Shown here piece after piece: positions 42,076-52,348 of a DNA stretch of 64,000 nucleotides (the first letter of the stretch is position 1; each line of letters begins with the position of its first letter). Made by a program: the position numbers and the translations under genes. Origin of the DNA: Phytopythium helicoides (Eukaryota > Oomycota > Peronosporomycetes > Pythiales > Pythiaceae); NCBI GenBank assembly GCA_024867545.1, contig JANFNE010000001.1, forward strand, positions 1,488,001 to 1,552,000, given 5' to 3'. The notes beneath the pieces are model-generated. The model was given only the letters and a program-made list of their open reading frames with translations. It had not been told where the DNA came from and did not search any database.

Positions 42076-44601
42076 CTAGCGCAGGCGTTCGGTTTCACGT
42101 TCTACCAGGGGCCGAGCGAAGCCGAGAACCAGAGGACGCTTCTGCCTCGCGAGCCAGTGCATTGTCTCGTCAAATCCTCTCTGCGGCCGCAAGCTCCCAG
42201 CGTTGACAGACGCAAGCTCGTCGCCCTTGACAACCAAGTCTGTCTTAGCGGCATGGCCACTGGGTGCCACTCGCTTGACATACACGACCACTTGGCCGCC
42301 TCGATCAGCATCGAGGTACGAAGCAAATGTGACGCCGAGTGGTGTCTCGGCCGGCCAGAGGAGATTGTAGAAGTAATGTGTTTTGCGAGAGGCAGTCGAC
42401 CTGTACACGTCTGAGATGGCTTCATCCTCCGAGTCGTGTAGCTCTCCCCACCCCGACCTTGAGCTCGACCGCGACCAGCACCTCTTGCTCGATCGATTAG
42501 CACGTGGACGATAGAAGCGAAGACTTGCCGGTTTTGGAGTCGAGAAGATCAGCTCTCGAAGCTCTCCTTCTGCCATACCTCTTGTCTGTATGTCGTTGAC
42601 GGCAACCAGAATATCCCCAATCGGATTGCCGGGAAAACAAAGATTGCAGCTCCCCTGAACAACACGAACGACCGGCACACAGCGTGAAGTTTCGTTATCG
42701 ACATCACCGGGGCTCTGGCTTTGACTTTCCGTCTCGAGCGACAAACCCAAGCCAAGCCGAGGGCCATTCCACGTCAGATAGTAGCAGCCGTATTCGTCTA
42801 TTGGGTTCGTGAAATCATTTGGATTCGTCATCTCAAGCATACTGTTATTGCCCGATGACAGTCGGGCACTTGCAAGGCTTCCCAGGATGTGCTCAGTCGC
42901 AGGAGTTTTGATGAGCGCAAGAGGGGCACGCGGAGAAGACGATGGTGACGTGAACGTCAATGACCCGCTATCTGAATCGATGTCACTGCTGCTGCCAGCT
43001 TCGTAGAACGAGCTGACGAGCTTCGGGGCTTTAAACACAAGTAGCGCTGGCTTTTGCAACTGCGACAGCTGCGTTTGCCACTCCCCCATTGGTGATCCGG
43101 CTAGCTTCTTTCCATTGACTGAATGTAGCGAGTATCCTTCTCGGAGCTGCTCGAGTCCGCGTGAGGTTCCCTTGCCTGTGAGACGATTCACGATTGGAAG
43201 CCCGGAAAGTGGATCCGACACAAGTGTGACGCCGAGAGGGCCGTCTTTCCACACAATCAGCACTTCAATCCCAGCTTCTGTAGTATTGTTGCCGAGCTCC
43301 CTTGACGAAACTTTGTCATCCACACTCTGAATGCTTGTGAAACCGCGACTTCGCACCATTTGGTGAATTGCTGCTACTCGAAGGCGCTGGAAGGTAAAGC
43401 AAATTGGCCGTGGAGCAGCTTTGACGAAGTGCATCACACGCGTTAAACCCATTGTAATCGCATCTTGACCGTTCACCGCAACCAAGACGTCTCCAGGACG
43501 AACTCCGGATACAGCTGCAGGAGCTCCGGATAACGCCGTTCGAGTTACAACCGGAATGCAGCGAGGACCGTCACTTGTGAAAGTCACACCGAGCTTCTTT
43601 CCCCGGAGGATCACGTGGAACTGTTCATGCTCAAAACTAGGAAGTCCAGAGGTGCTTCGTGCCCAGTCGTCTGCTCGAAAGCGGAGCACAGTTGGCGTTT
43701 CAACTTCAGTGAGCAGCTGGGTAACCTGATCCAAGTTCATTCCAACCGTAGAAGTGTCTGCAACGGCCTCCAGCACGTCGCCCGATTGGATTCCAGCAGT
43801 TAGAGCCCCCCTCGACAACACTGCACTCACAATCACACTTCCAGATAACTGGTCGACGGCAAACGAGAATTGCGGCGCTCCTCCATTCCACACAAAGTGC
43901 TTCAAACGCAAAAACCGGCGACACTTTGAGCTCCATGCCTCCATCTCGCCCTGGATTACAGTCGAGTTGGTCGACCCAGCTGTCGATAGTGCGGTGTGCA
44001 CTCGGGCAGTACGCGGCACTCCCGTCCAACGCAGAGATCGACTATGAGTGTACGGAGATCGAGATCCGCCGTCAGTACGTCTCTTGAAGATCGAGTTCCG
44101 GATGGTCTCGAAGATCATGGCGAGACCCAAACGCTTCCTCACCACACCGCGCTGCTTGTCGTCAGCGGGATTATGTTCAAGCTCCGGTACTGGAGAACTG
44201 AGGCAGTCGGGGAGGCAAGACTCGTCTTGCTGTTGTAGTTCTGGTAAAATTGCGAATGAATCCTTTGGAGAGCATTCCTGTGCGCTCGGAAATCGCAGAG
44301 CTTCGCGCGCGGTATTCATTGTCATCAATCCATCAGAGGTCTCCGATTCCCGAGACTTGTCGGACTCGTTCCATTCACTGCACACTCCATCAGCTTCTCT
44401 TCTGTCATCATTCGCCTCACTAGTCGATTCGCTGCTAATCCCTTCGACATCGTTGTTTCCGGACGATCGCAAACACCCCAGCAACACGTATTCAAGCGAG
44501 TCGAAGTCTTCTCTGTCCAGAGGCGAGACCACCGCCGGAGGGAAATGGTCAAGCATTCCAGCAACACTTGAGCAGGGTCTCGATAGATGGATGGTTTTCA
44601 T
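42076..44601 (-). CDS. Five-PDZ-domain protein, 841 aa, single exon
   Basis: After an acidic, Ser-rich N-terminal region of about 200 residues come five PDZ-like domains. Their starts, roughly, are residues 235 (FVWNGGAPQFSFAVDQLSG), 328 (FHVILRGKKLGVTFTSDGP), 450 (VLIVWKDGPLGVTLVSDP), 600 (YYLTWNGPRLGLGLSLET) and 745 (NLLWPAETPLGVTFASYLD). Each has the LGVTF-type carboxylate loop and a GDVLVAVNG-type strand (SGDVLEAV, PGDVLVAVNGQD, GYSLHSVNG, IGDILVAVND, KGDELASVNA). PDZ domains bind protein C-termini and build scaffolds. There is no catalytic or membrane segment. The frame is intact from the ATG at 44601 to the stop. Basic patches (KRRTDGGSRS, RANRSSKRCWSRSSSRSG) lie before PDZ1 and between PDZ4 and PDZ5. 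Confidence 0.88.
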   Translation of the reverse strand: MKTIHLSRPCSSVAGMLDHFPPAVVSPLDREDFDSLEYVLLGCLRSSGNNDVEGISSESTSEANDDRREADGVCSEWNESDKSRESETSDGLMTMNTAREALRFPSAQECSPKDSFAILPELQQQDESCLPDCLSSPVPELEHNPADDKQRGVVRKRLGLAMIFETIRNSIFKRRTDGGSRSPYTHSRSLRWTGVPRTARVHTALSTAGSTNSTVIQGEMEAWSSKCRRFLRLKHFVWNGGAPQFSFAVDQLSGSVIVSAVLSRGALTAGIQSGDVLEAVADTSTVGMNLDQVTQLLTEVETPTVLRFRADDWARSTSGLPSFEHEQFHVILRGKKLGVTFTSDGPRCIPVVTRTALSGAPAAVSGVRPGDVLVAVNGQDAITMGLTRVMHFVKAAPRPICFTFQRLRVAAIHQMVRSRGFTSIQSVDDKVSSRELGNNTTEAGIEVLIVWKDGPLGVTLVSDPLSGLPIVNRLTGKGTSRGLEQLREGYSLHSVNGKKLAGSPMGEWQTQLSQLQKPALLVFKAPKLVSSFYEAGSSSDIDSDSGSLTFTSPSSSPRAPLALIKTPATEHILGSLASARLSSGNNSMLEMTNPNDFTNPIDEYGCYYLTWNGPRLGLGLSLETESQSQSPGDVDNETSRCVPVVRVVQGSCNLCFPGNPIGDILVAVNDIQTRGMAEGELRELIFSTPKPASLRFYRPRANRSSKRCWSRSSSRSGWGELHDSEDEAISDVYRSTASRKTHYFYNLLWPAETPLGVTFASYLDADRGGQVVVYVKRVAPSGHAAKTDLVVKGDELASVNAGSLRPQRGFDETMHWLARQKRPLVLGFARPLVERETERLR

Positions 44602-44880
44602 GCGTCAGGAAGACTTTGCGTTTGCTTGTGGAGTCTGTACTAGGCAAGTGGTCTCGGCGCGGATCCAAAAATTATCAGATGGCGGAAATAGCTCGCTAGA
44701 AGTTGCCAGCACTGTTCCCACCATTGGCAGCATGAAGGACGCTTAAAAAAAAGTCGCTTCCACAACACCAAAACCTGCCACGCCGCCTGCTTGACCCCGT
44801 TGAAGTGAGCTTAGTAATTAATTTATTTTACTTTCATCAATATTGATTTCGTTTATACATCTATTGTCATCATTATGTTT

Positions 44881-45043
44881 TTAGGACTACTTATCCTGTC
44901 ATGTATTCGTGACTATCCGGTAGCCAATGTATATATGTTTTCGGGACTCCTTTTCCTGTCACTTATTCATGACTACCTGGTAGTTATATTTACCTGGTAG
45001 TTAATTTTATGCGTGCCTTGGCATAAATAAAATTAACTACCGG
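44881..45043. repeat. AT-rich tandem 60-bp repeat and foldback
   Basis: Two imperfect copies of a 43-bp block (GGACTACTTATCCTGTC-like, ending GGTAG) start 60 bp apart at 44881 and 44941, followed by a partial TACCTGGTAG. Next is a hairpin with perfect 14-bp arms (GTAGTTAATTTTAT at 44997-45010, ATAAAATTAACTAC at 45027-45040). The stretch is far more AT-rich than the genes around it and resembles a small nonautonomous foldback element. It lies just before the WD40 gene. Confidence 0.7.
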
Positions 45044-45095
45044 TCACAACAAATCGTGGCGGGAAAAGCCGTCACCACTTCAAAGCCGGCGGCTC

Positions 45096-47234
45096 ATGAT
45101 GGCGCCGAGCACCGGCCGCAAGAAGCGGCTCAGCAGCACGTCAATCACCGACTTCTTCGCGCGGAAGCGGCCGCGCGGGGCCCCCATAGTGTCTGACGAG
45201 CATCCAGTCGCGCCGGCGGTGGAGCCTGAGGACCCGATCGAGGACGAAGCAGTTGAGGAAAAGGCGCAGGACTCCAAGGAGGGCGACAAGCCCAGGAGAC
45301 ACAGGGATGACCGCGACGACGTGCTGAGCGCGCTGCGACGGAGAGAGCTGGGGGAGTTCGGTGGGAGAGTCGCGCACAAGCGGCACAACCCGAGACGCCG
45401 ACTACGCCAGGCAATCGCGCGCTGGGCACTCAGCTGCTTCGAGACGTCGCCCGTGCGACTCGCGCTGTCGCCAGACTGGGAGCAGCGCGCTGGTCGCCTG
45501 AGGAACGAGGAGTTTTACGCGAGCTGCGTGGAGTTTGACTCTCATGGCGTGCTGCTCGCTGCCGGCGCGTCCAACGGCGTGATCGCTATTTACGACTTTG
45601 ACGAGTACGCACACCGGAGCATCAACATTGGACAGGTAGAGGGATCCGTGAAGGTCAAGGTGGCATGAATGCAGTCAAATGACGATGGAACGAATTGGTG
45701 CAGCGTAAGGCGATGGCAGCTCGAGAGGATGTTGGGAACGACAAGCAGGCAGATCGAGCTCCGTTGGAGGTCATGCATCCGGTACGGCCCTCAGCCGCCA
45801 AAGCTGATAACGCAATGAAGACTCACACGCTGCTTGCAGATTCACACCATCTTCACACCATTCGAAGTCCAGTGCATCAAGTGGAATCCGATGAACGAGG
45901 TAAGCAGTGCAGGATTTGGCTGTGAGTGAGATGTTTTGTAACGAGTGATACGATGCCAGGACGAAATCGCGTGCTCATTCTCAAACAGAAACGAAATCTG
46001 GCTGTTTAACCTGAGCAAATTTCCTTCTCGGCCACAACGTGTGCTCAAGAGCTCCACGCATGCATCGGCAGGCTACATGTCAATAATCTTCGTAACGAAG
46101 CAGATCACAGTCTCGACATCGCAACCGAGGAAAATCCAGTCCAAGACAAAAACCGAGCTCAGCCATGTGATCGCTGGTGATGTCAGCGGGGCCATTCGCA
46201 TGTGGGACTTGCGGTATCCCAATCGACCAGTGTGGACCATTTCGACAGGACCGCACCCAATCAACACGATTGTGCTCTCTGACTGCAAGAAGCGAATTAT
46301 CTGTGGTACGCAAAACGGCTATATCCTGGTGCGTGCTATCACTTTCAGCAGAGCAGGAAAAGGTTGCCGTGCTGACGGTGCAGTATACCTTGCAGACGTA
46401 CGACATCTATAATTTGAGCGTACGAGCTTTCGGGACGAAAGCCATGCCACAGCGCCTTGGCGTCCTCAATGTAGCCGAAATGGTTCGAGGTAAGTATCCT
46501 CACACTCGACTGTTGTGGTTTTGGAATTGTCTTAACTCCTTGCCTGCTGTGGTGGCTCAATCAACAGTGCATTCACCTCCGGAGCAATTCTCGGCCCAAC
46601 CATTAGCACTTCCGCCTGGAGGCATGGGTGTAGTGTCGCTGCGTGCATTGCAACAAAGTGCGACTCAAATCCTATGCCAACTGCGTAATGACTGGGTCGT
46701 CGTGCTTGACCTCGAGAAGTCGAGTGTCGTCAAAATCTTCTCGCGCTTCATTGGTGCGTGTATCTCCCGACTCGATACTTCTGGCTACATGTTCTAACCA
46801 GGGTTGGTAATGCTGTAGCGCCAATACTACCGCGTGTGGCGAAGTCCGCTACTCCAGTGTCCGTGCTATCCACACCTTCGGCGCTCGAAGTCGCGGTGGC
46901 TAGCGCTCGCCCGAGCCCCAATTCGTGGCTGAGCTGTCATCGTTGCTCTTCAACGCTGATATTCGACGGGAGCATAGTCTGCTTGGGCATGCTCGGCAGC
47001 GATTTCCTGAGTGTGATCGACCTGAACCAACTCGCTCCACAGGCAATCTCAGCGAGTCAACCCGACCCTACAGACACAGCTGCTGGCCAGCCCGACGTCA
47101 TCCGCCTCGACCGCTTCCGACTCCCCACATCCGGCCCCGTCACAGCAGTCACGGGGCACCCAAAGCAGCACATCGTAGTGTGCGGCGGCGTAGGCATGGA
47201 GCTGCGTGTGCTGGGCTCTTTCGGCTCAAGTTGA
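45096..47234 (+). CDS. WD40-repeat protein with N-terminal PIP-degron-like motif, six exons
   Basis: The N-terminus reads MMAPSTGRKKRLSSTSITDFFARKRPRG. ITDFF followed by a basic residue four positions on is the core of a PCNA-binding PIP degron recognised by CRL4-Cdt2, though the usual Gln is Ser here. After an acidic linker a WD-type propeller begins (EEFYASCVEFDSHGVLLAAG, SNGVIAIYDFDEYAH, HTIFTPFEVQCIKWNPMNE, GDVSGAIRMWDLRYPNRPVW, RIICGTQNGYI, WVVVLDLEKSSVVKIFSRF, SGPVTAVTGHPKQHIVVCGG). A CxxC pair occurs late (WLSCHRCSS). Five introns restore the frame, the fourth joining GYIL to TYDIYNLSVRAF. The role is unknown; DCAF-type substrate receptors are one possibility. Confidence 0.75.
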
Positions 47235-47269
47235 AGTCATCTCGTAATGTCGCTCGTGCCGATTAGAGA

Positions 47270-47420
47270 GGTCTAATATAGGTATCGAATTAGAAAGTAC
47301 TTGGAGTTAGTAAGGTCGCTCCTCTATAATTCGATGCAAATATTAGAGAGGTATTGAATTAGAGAGTACTTGGAGTTCGTATAGTAACTCGTGTAGGTAT
47401 CGAATTCGATAGTACTATGC
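47270..47420. repeat. Short imperfect direct repeats
   Basis: GGTATyGAATTAGArAGTACTTGGAGTT occurs near 47280 and again near 47350, and GGTATCGAATTCGATAGTAC follows near 47395. The block fills the gap between the WD40 stop and the first SET gene and looks like degenerate tandem repeats about 70 bp apart. No gene is seen between 47235 and 47574. Confidence 0.6.
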
Positions 47421-47574
47421 CGTGCTATGCACGGAGAAGCTCTGGATTTACGTACACCTTTGCACTAGGGGTCCGCAAAAAGGGTCGTCGTATGGATTGG
47501 CTACCCGGTAGCCAATCCGCAGAAAAAGGTGATAATGCCCAGCAGCAGCAGCAGCAGCACCAGCCAAAGCAGCC

Positions 47575-50500
47575 ATGAGCGACGACGTGATCGTGGTCGA
47601 CGACTCGAGCGCCAGCTCCGAGGGCGAGGCGCCCGCCCGCGAGGCCAGCGCGCCGCCCGCGTCTGTGGCGCGCGCCAATCTTTTGCGCGGCGTCAGCGCG
47701 TCGGCCGTGCGCTCGGCGCTCGCGGTCGCTGATTCTCTGCGCGGCGGCGTTCCCAACCGCCACCCGAAGATCCGGGCGTCCAGGAAGAAGCCGCTGCCGC
47801 CGGACTCGCCCAGTTCGGTGGACCAAGAGCGAGCGGCGGTGAAGCCCAAGCAGCTGAAGCGAGCGAGAGATGACTCGGACGGGGAGGACTCGAGGCTGAA
47901 AACCGTTCGAGTCAATGTTGGCGACAAGAAGTACCGAGGAGAGAAAAAAATGGGGAAGAATGGGAAGAAGCCGCGAAAGCAGCGATCTTCGTCGTCAGAG
48001 AGGTCTCCGGTGGTGGTGAAGCCTGGTAGCAAGGCGAAGCTGAAGAGACCCAAGCAGCCCAAGCAAAAACGCCAACATCCAGCGCCGAGCCAAGCCCAGG
48101 TTGTGGAGATTCTTTCTTTATCGTCGAGCTCGGATACGGAAGTGCCATCGTGGGCATCGGACTCTCAGTCGTCGGACTCCGATGGATCGCTGTCTACTGG
48201 AGCTAGCTACCGTGAAACAGTATCCAAAAAGCAGCGACGAGTATTGAGCTCTCCATCGAGCTTAGACTCGCCAAAAACAGGGTTTAGCCCCGCCCGCGCA
48301 TCCTCAGGGAAAAAGTCGAGTGATAAGCCAGGCGTTGTAACACCAGAGCAAACCGAAGTAAAAAAATCGCGCACTACCAATCATGAGCGTGTATCGATGA
48401 GAAGTGAAAGCTCATCGAAATCACGTGCCGGTGATACTTCGTCTGGTGCGCGTAGATCTCTGCAACTACCGGCAAGAAGCACGGCAACCGGAAATATTGT
48501 AACAAAGAGTGCCCCAAGACTGCCTTCAGCTTCATCTCAACGATCAGCAGTTGCCTCGCCAACTCTCCCAACACACTCACGCAAGGCAATCATGAAAAAG
48601 GCGCAACCCTCCCCTACACATTCTTCTCGTTCAGCATCTAGCACTACCGGTGCTGGTGGAAGGTCTTCGTCAAAGAAGTCAAGAGCACGAGAGCACGGCA
48701 ACCGCTCATCTTCAAGTGAGGTTAGCGCATCGTCGGATTCGAGTGACGGTGATGAGGTCCCTCGTGCTGGAATTGGCAAGAAGTTAGTCTTCTGTAAAAA
48801 GACAGCATCTGCCCCGACCTTGCCGCCTAAAGTGCATCGCCAAAATCGACCAAAAGAGGCACCCCAATCACAAGCACGGTCGCAGACACAAAATCAGCCG
48901 CGGAAACAGCCTTCGGCACCTCCGCTGCCACCGACTCGCTCTCATCCTCCTCCACCACAAAAGAAGCACTCACGAGCGCGGTCGCCGCCGTCTTCCCCAC
49001 CGTCGCCTGAGAAGAGCCTCGTTTCGCGTATTCGCCGAGAGACAGCACTGGGTGGGTTCAACTTAGACCATGTGGCACTGGACCAAATTCAAGCCCAAGA
49101 ACGCGAGCTGGCTCAGATCCAAGCAGAGATGAAGCATCGGACGAGGGAGCATACGGCCAAGGCAGTTCGCCCGCAGGGGAAGCAAAGGTCAGCCCGGACC
49201 CCGGCGCGAGTACACTCGCGGGACGTATCATCCACCGAGAACGAAATCATCGAGATCGACGACGAGCCCTCAGACGCCAGCAGTGAGGCCGAGTTTGAGG
49301 CTGGACCGACAATCAACGTGAAAAAGACCACCTCGACAGTTCGTACGGCAAAGGCTACGTCTGCGGCAAGAACAGTAAAGACCGACGAGAGTGATATCGC
49401 CATGGATAGTGCCGACGACGGTGATGACACCAATAACTCAATCCGTGCCATTGATAGCCACAAGCGCGAGGAAGTTGCCGCGCATCCGACAGCGTTCCGA
49501 GCTCTGTACATGGATACCGCCCCAACAAATATTCTTTCTCGTTCCGGTTTCGCTGTTGACGGGCTGAACTTCATGTTACGAGGTGACCGCGCGCTGCCTC
49601 ATTACGGTGCGTCCAGCCTTTTCGATGCATTCGCTGTTGTAGTGGCTGTCTTTTTCGGTCTAACTTGCTTGCACTACTGAAGATAATGACTGCGTCGACG
49701 AAGGTACAAAGTCGTTGGCAGAGGCGGCTGAATTCGCTTCAGCTCGAAGCGAAACAAACCGCTTGCTGTCATCGATCTACTCTCAGCAGGCAACGTCATC
49801 CACACAGGAGGACACGAACGAGTCTGTGCGCGCGGTGGCAGATGAATGGGTGCCGAAGCTCCGACGGTATCAGGAAGAAAAATCTCGGGATATCATTCGT
49901 AAAGCAAGAGGACGAGTGCAAGCGTATGTTGCTGCACTTGAGACGCTCCGAGAGCAAGAGCTTGACCGTGACGGTGCGCGCTTACCTGTCTGCATGCTTG
50001 CTTGCACTTGTGGTTTGATGACTGAACTCGTGCTTTCCACTCTTCAGTGTCCACAAAGCATTTTACCCACTTGGCAAAAGAGAGGCAGCTTGCTCGGGCT
50101 TTGGTTGGAGACCCATCGCTACTCTCAGCGTCGTCATGCTGCTCAGTTGAGGTCAATCATGGCAGCGATGAGCCCTCTGTCAGTATCGTCAAGGTTACTC
50201 CGCTGAAGCAGATCTGGCCACTCAACAACTGGACGACGTCTATTGGCATGAAGCATAGCATCCGCGTCGAAGACGATGCGCTTCTTCGTCATTCTGGGGT
50301 TGGTGGTCGTGATAGGATGGGGAGTACTGGAGGCGCGAAGGATCGAACTAGCGAGCGGAAAAAGGTGCTGCCGACCACAGGCGCTCTAAACAAGTACGCT
50401 CTTCGCGTTGGTAGCGTTGCTGATGAAGAGGTCATCGAGTACGTAGTTCGAGTGGTTGTGTCGCGCCTCGGTGACTCAGACCAGGTGTTCACGGCGCTCA

Positions 50501-52348
50501 AGACGGAGCTCGGGCTGTCCCAAGCATACACGGACTACTTGGAGTACAAGAAGCAGTATGAACGCGAGGTTGAAGCTGCTGCAGCGTGGTCGGCGTTATC
50601 ATCGGCTGTGAACGATGCAGCGTGTCCGTTCAAGTCCGAGTTGGATGTGCTGATAGAAAATGTGCGTTCACTCGTGCTAAAGTCGCGACGGGAGCATCCG
50701 CGAGTGGCGGTACGGTCGAGCTTACTGTCAAGCTGGAAACTCAACAATTGGCGTACCACTAGATCGATGGGTCTTCGGCGATCCGGCAACTTTGAAGAGC
50801 TGTCGGAGTACTTCACTGACACATTCTGCCGTTTGTGCTTCACGTACGATTGCCAAGAGCACGGGACGCAGCACCCGCTACCGCTTCGGCGTGTGGATCC
50901 GATGTACCCTGGTGTATTGTTGCCGCTGTCTCTCCACAATCCCAGCAAGTTGTCGGCCTCCGTCGTCGGCGAGAAGTGGCAATCGGTTGCCGATAATATG
51001 GAAGCAGATACAGGTGCAAGTGATATGGACAACCAAGCTATGGAGACGGTGAGCGACCCGAGCGAATATATCGACGTCTCTCATGTCAAACTGGTTGTGT
51101 CTCGGCTGCAAGTGCTCGTCGAAGAAAATTCAACGTGTGGGTCCTCGTGTTGGAAGCTACCGGTCTCGACCAGCGACTCGTCCTCGACAACCGTGCAGCG
51201 TGAATGTGAGCTCGAGTTGTCTGCTGTGGCCATCATCAACAAGCTACGGTCTGTCGTTGGAGATAGTGCATGCGTGCTTTCAGCTTTACTAGGCTGCGTA
51301 TCGTGCAGCACTGTGCACAAGTTCTTGGAGTCGACTGGTGTGCAAGGCTTCGCGTCCGCTGTCGAAGGGAGAAGCAGAGATCGTCGATCGCGCACGTGGC
51401 ACCGCGGTCGCGGATCCACGGGTAATGCTGGACACCAAGAGTTGCTGCAGCGCACGCGCAACCAACGGCTGCGTGACCGCGGATGCGCCAACCACGAGTA
51501 CAAACCTTGTAGCCACGAAGGACCGTGCAACTCAATGGCGTGTGGGTGTATGTCGCGCGATCACATGTGCGAGAAAGCGTGCTCCTGTCCGCGGGATTGC
51601 CCGAACCGGTACGTCGCGGGGTTTCTTGTTGATCGGAGTTACTGTGGATCTCTTACAAGTTGTGTGTCCATCCACTAATGCTTTTTCACTTTGTTCCTTG
51701 CTCGGTTTCAGGTTTGAAGGGTGCTCTTGTGAGCCAGGAACGTGCGAGTCAAGTGGTTCGTGTCCGTGTGTTGCGGCCTTGCGTGAGTGCGATCCGGATC
51801 GGTGCTTGTCGTGCGGGGCGAGCGAGATCGCGGTGCTGGTGGCTGTTCAAGGCAAGAAGCTCAGATCGCGAGGTCTAGGACCCCGGCAAAGACGGCTCGC
51901 TCAGCGTGCGAGCTGCTGCAACGTGAGCATGCAACGCGGTACGCACAAGCGACTGCATATGGGCCGTTCGCGTATCCACGGGTGGGGGGTGTTCGCGGGC
52001 GAAGCGATTCGGCGAGGCGAGTTCGTGTATGAGTACACCGGCGCGTTACTATCGCAGGACGAGGCGGAGCGTCGCGGGTTGATCTACGACCACAACGAGC
52101 GCAGCTACCTGTTCGACTTGAATGAAGATGCTGTGGTGGACGCGATCCGCAACGGTAACAAGAGCAAGTTTGTGAATCATCAGGGTATCGGACCGAACTG
52201 CCGCGCGAAGGTATTGAATGTGGGCGGCGAACACCACATTGGGATTTGGGCGGAGCGGGATATAATCGAGGGTGAGGAGCTGTCATTCGACTATGGGTAC
52301 AGCGGTGGCGCTGCACCGGACTGGAGCCAGCGGCGCGTGACGTCATGA
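47575..52348 (+). CDS. Enhancer-of-zeste (EZH2-like) histone methyltransferase, copy A
   Basis: E(z) is the H3K27 methyltransferase of Polycomb complex 2. Four exons (47575-49606, 49683-49973, 50048-51608, 51712-52348) give 1,506 aa. The long N-terminal part is Ser-rich and disordered. A charged helix follows (VAALETLREQELDRD), then WPLNNWTTSIGMKHSIRV and the MCSS-like CRLCFTYDCQEHGTQHPLPL. A SANT-like stretch (CVLSALLGCVSCSTVHKFLE) precedes the Cys-rich CXC region (YKPCSHEGPCNSMACGC, CEKACSCPRDCPNRFEGC, LRECDPDRCLSCGA). The SET domain begins HMGRSRIHGWGVFAGEAI and contains YLFDLNEDAVVDAIRNGNK and GEELSFDYGYS. The NHSxNPNC motif reads NHQGIGPNC. From 48640 on, the gene is the left arm of the palindrome; its first about 1,065 bases are outside. 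Confidence 0.9.
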
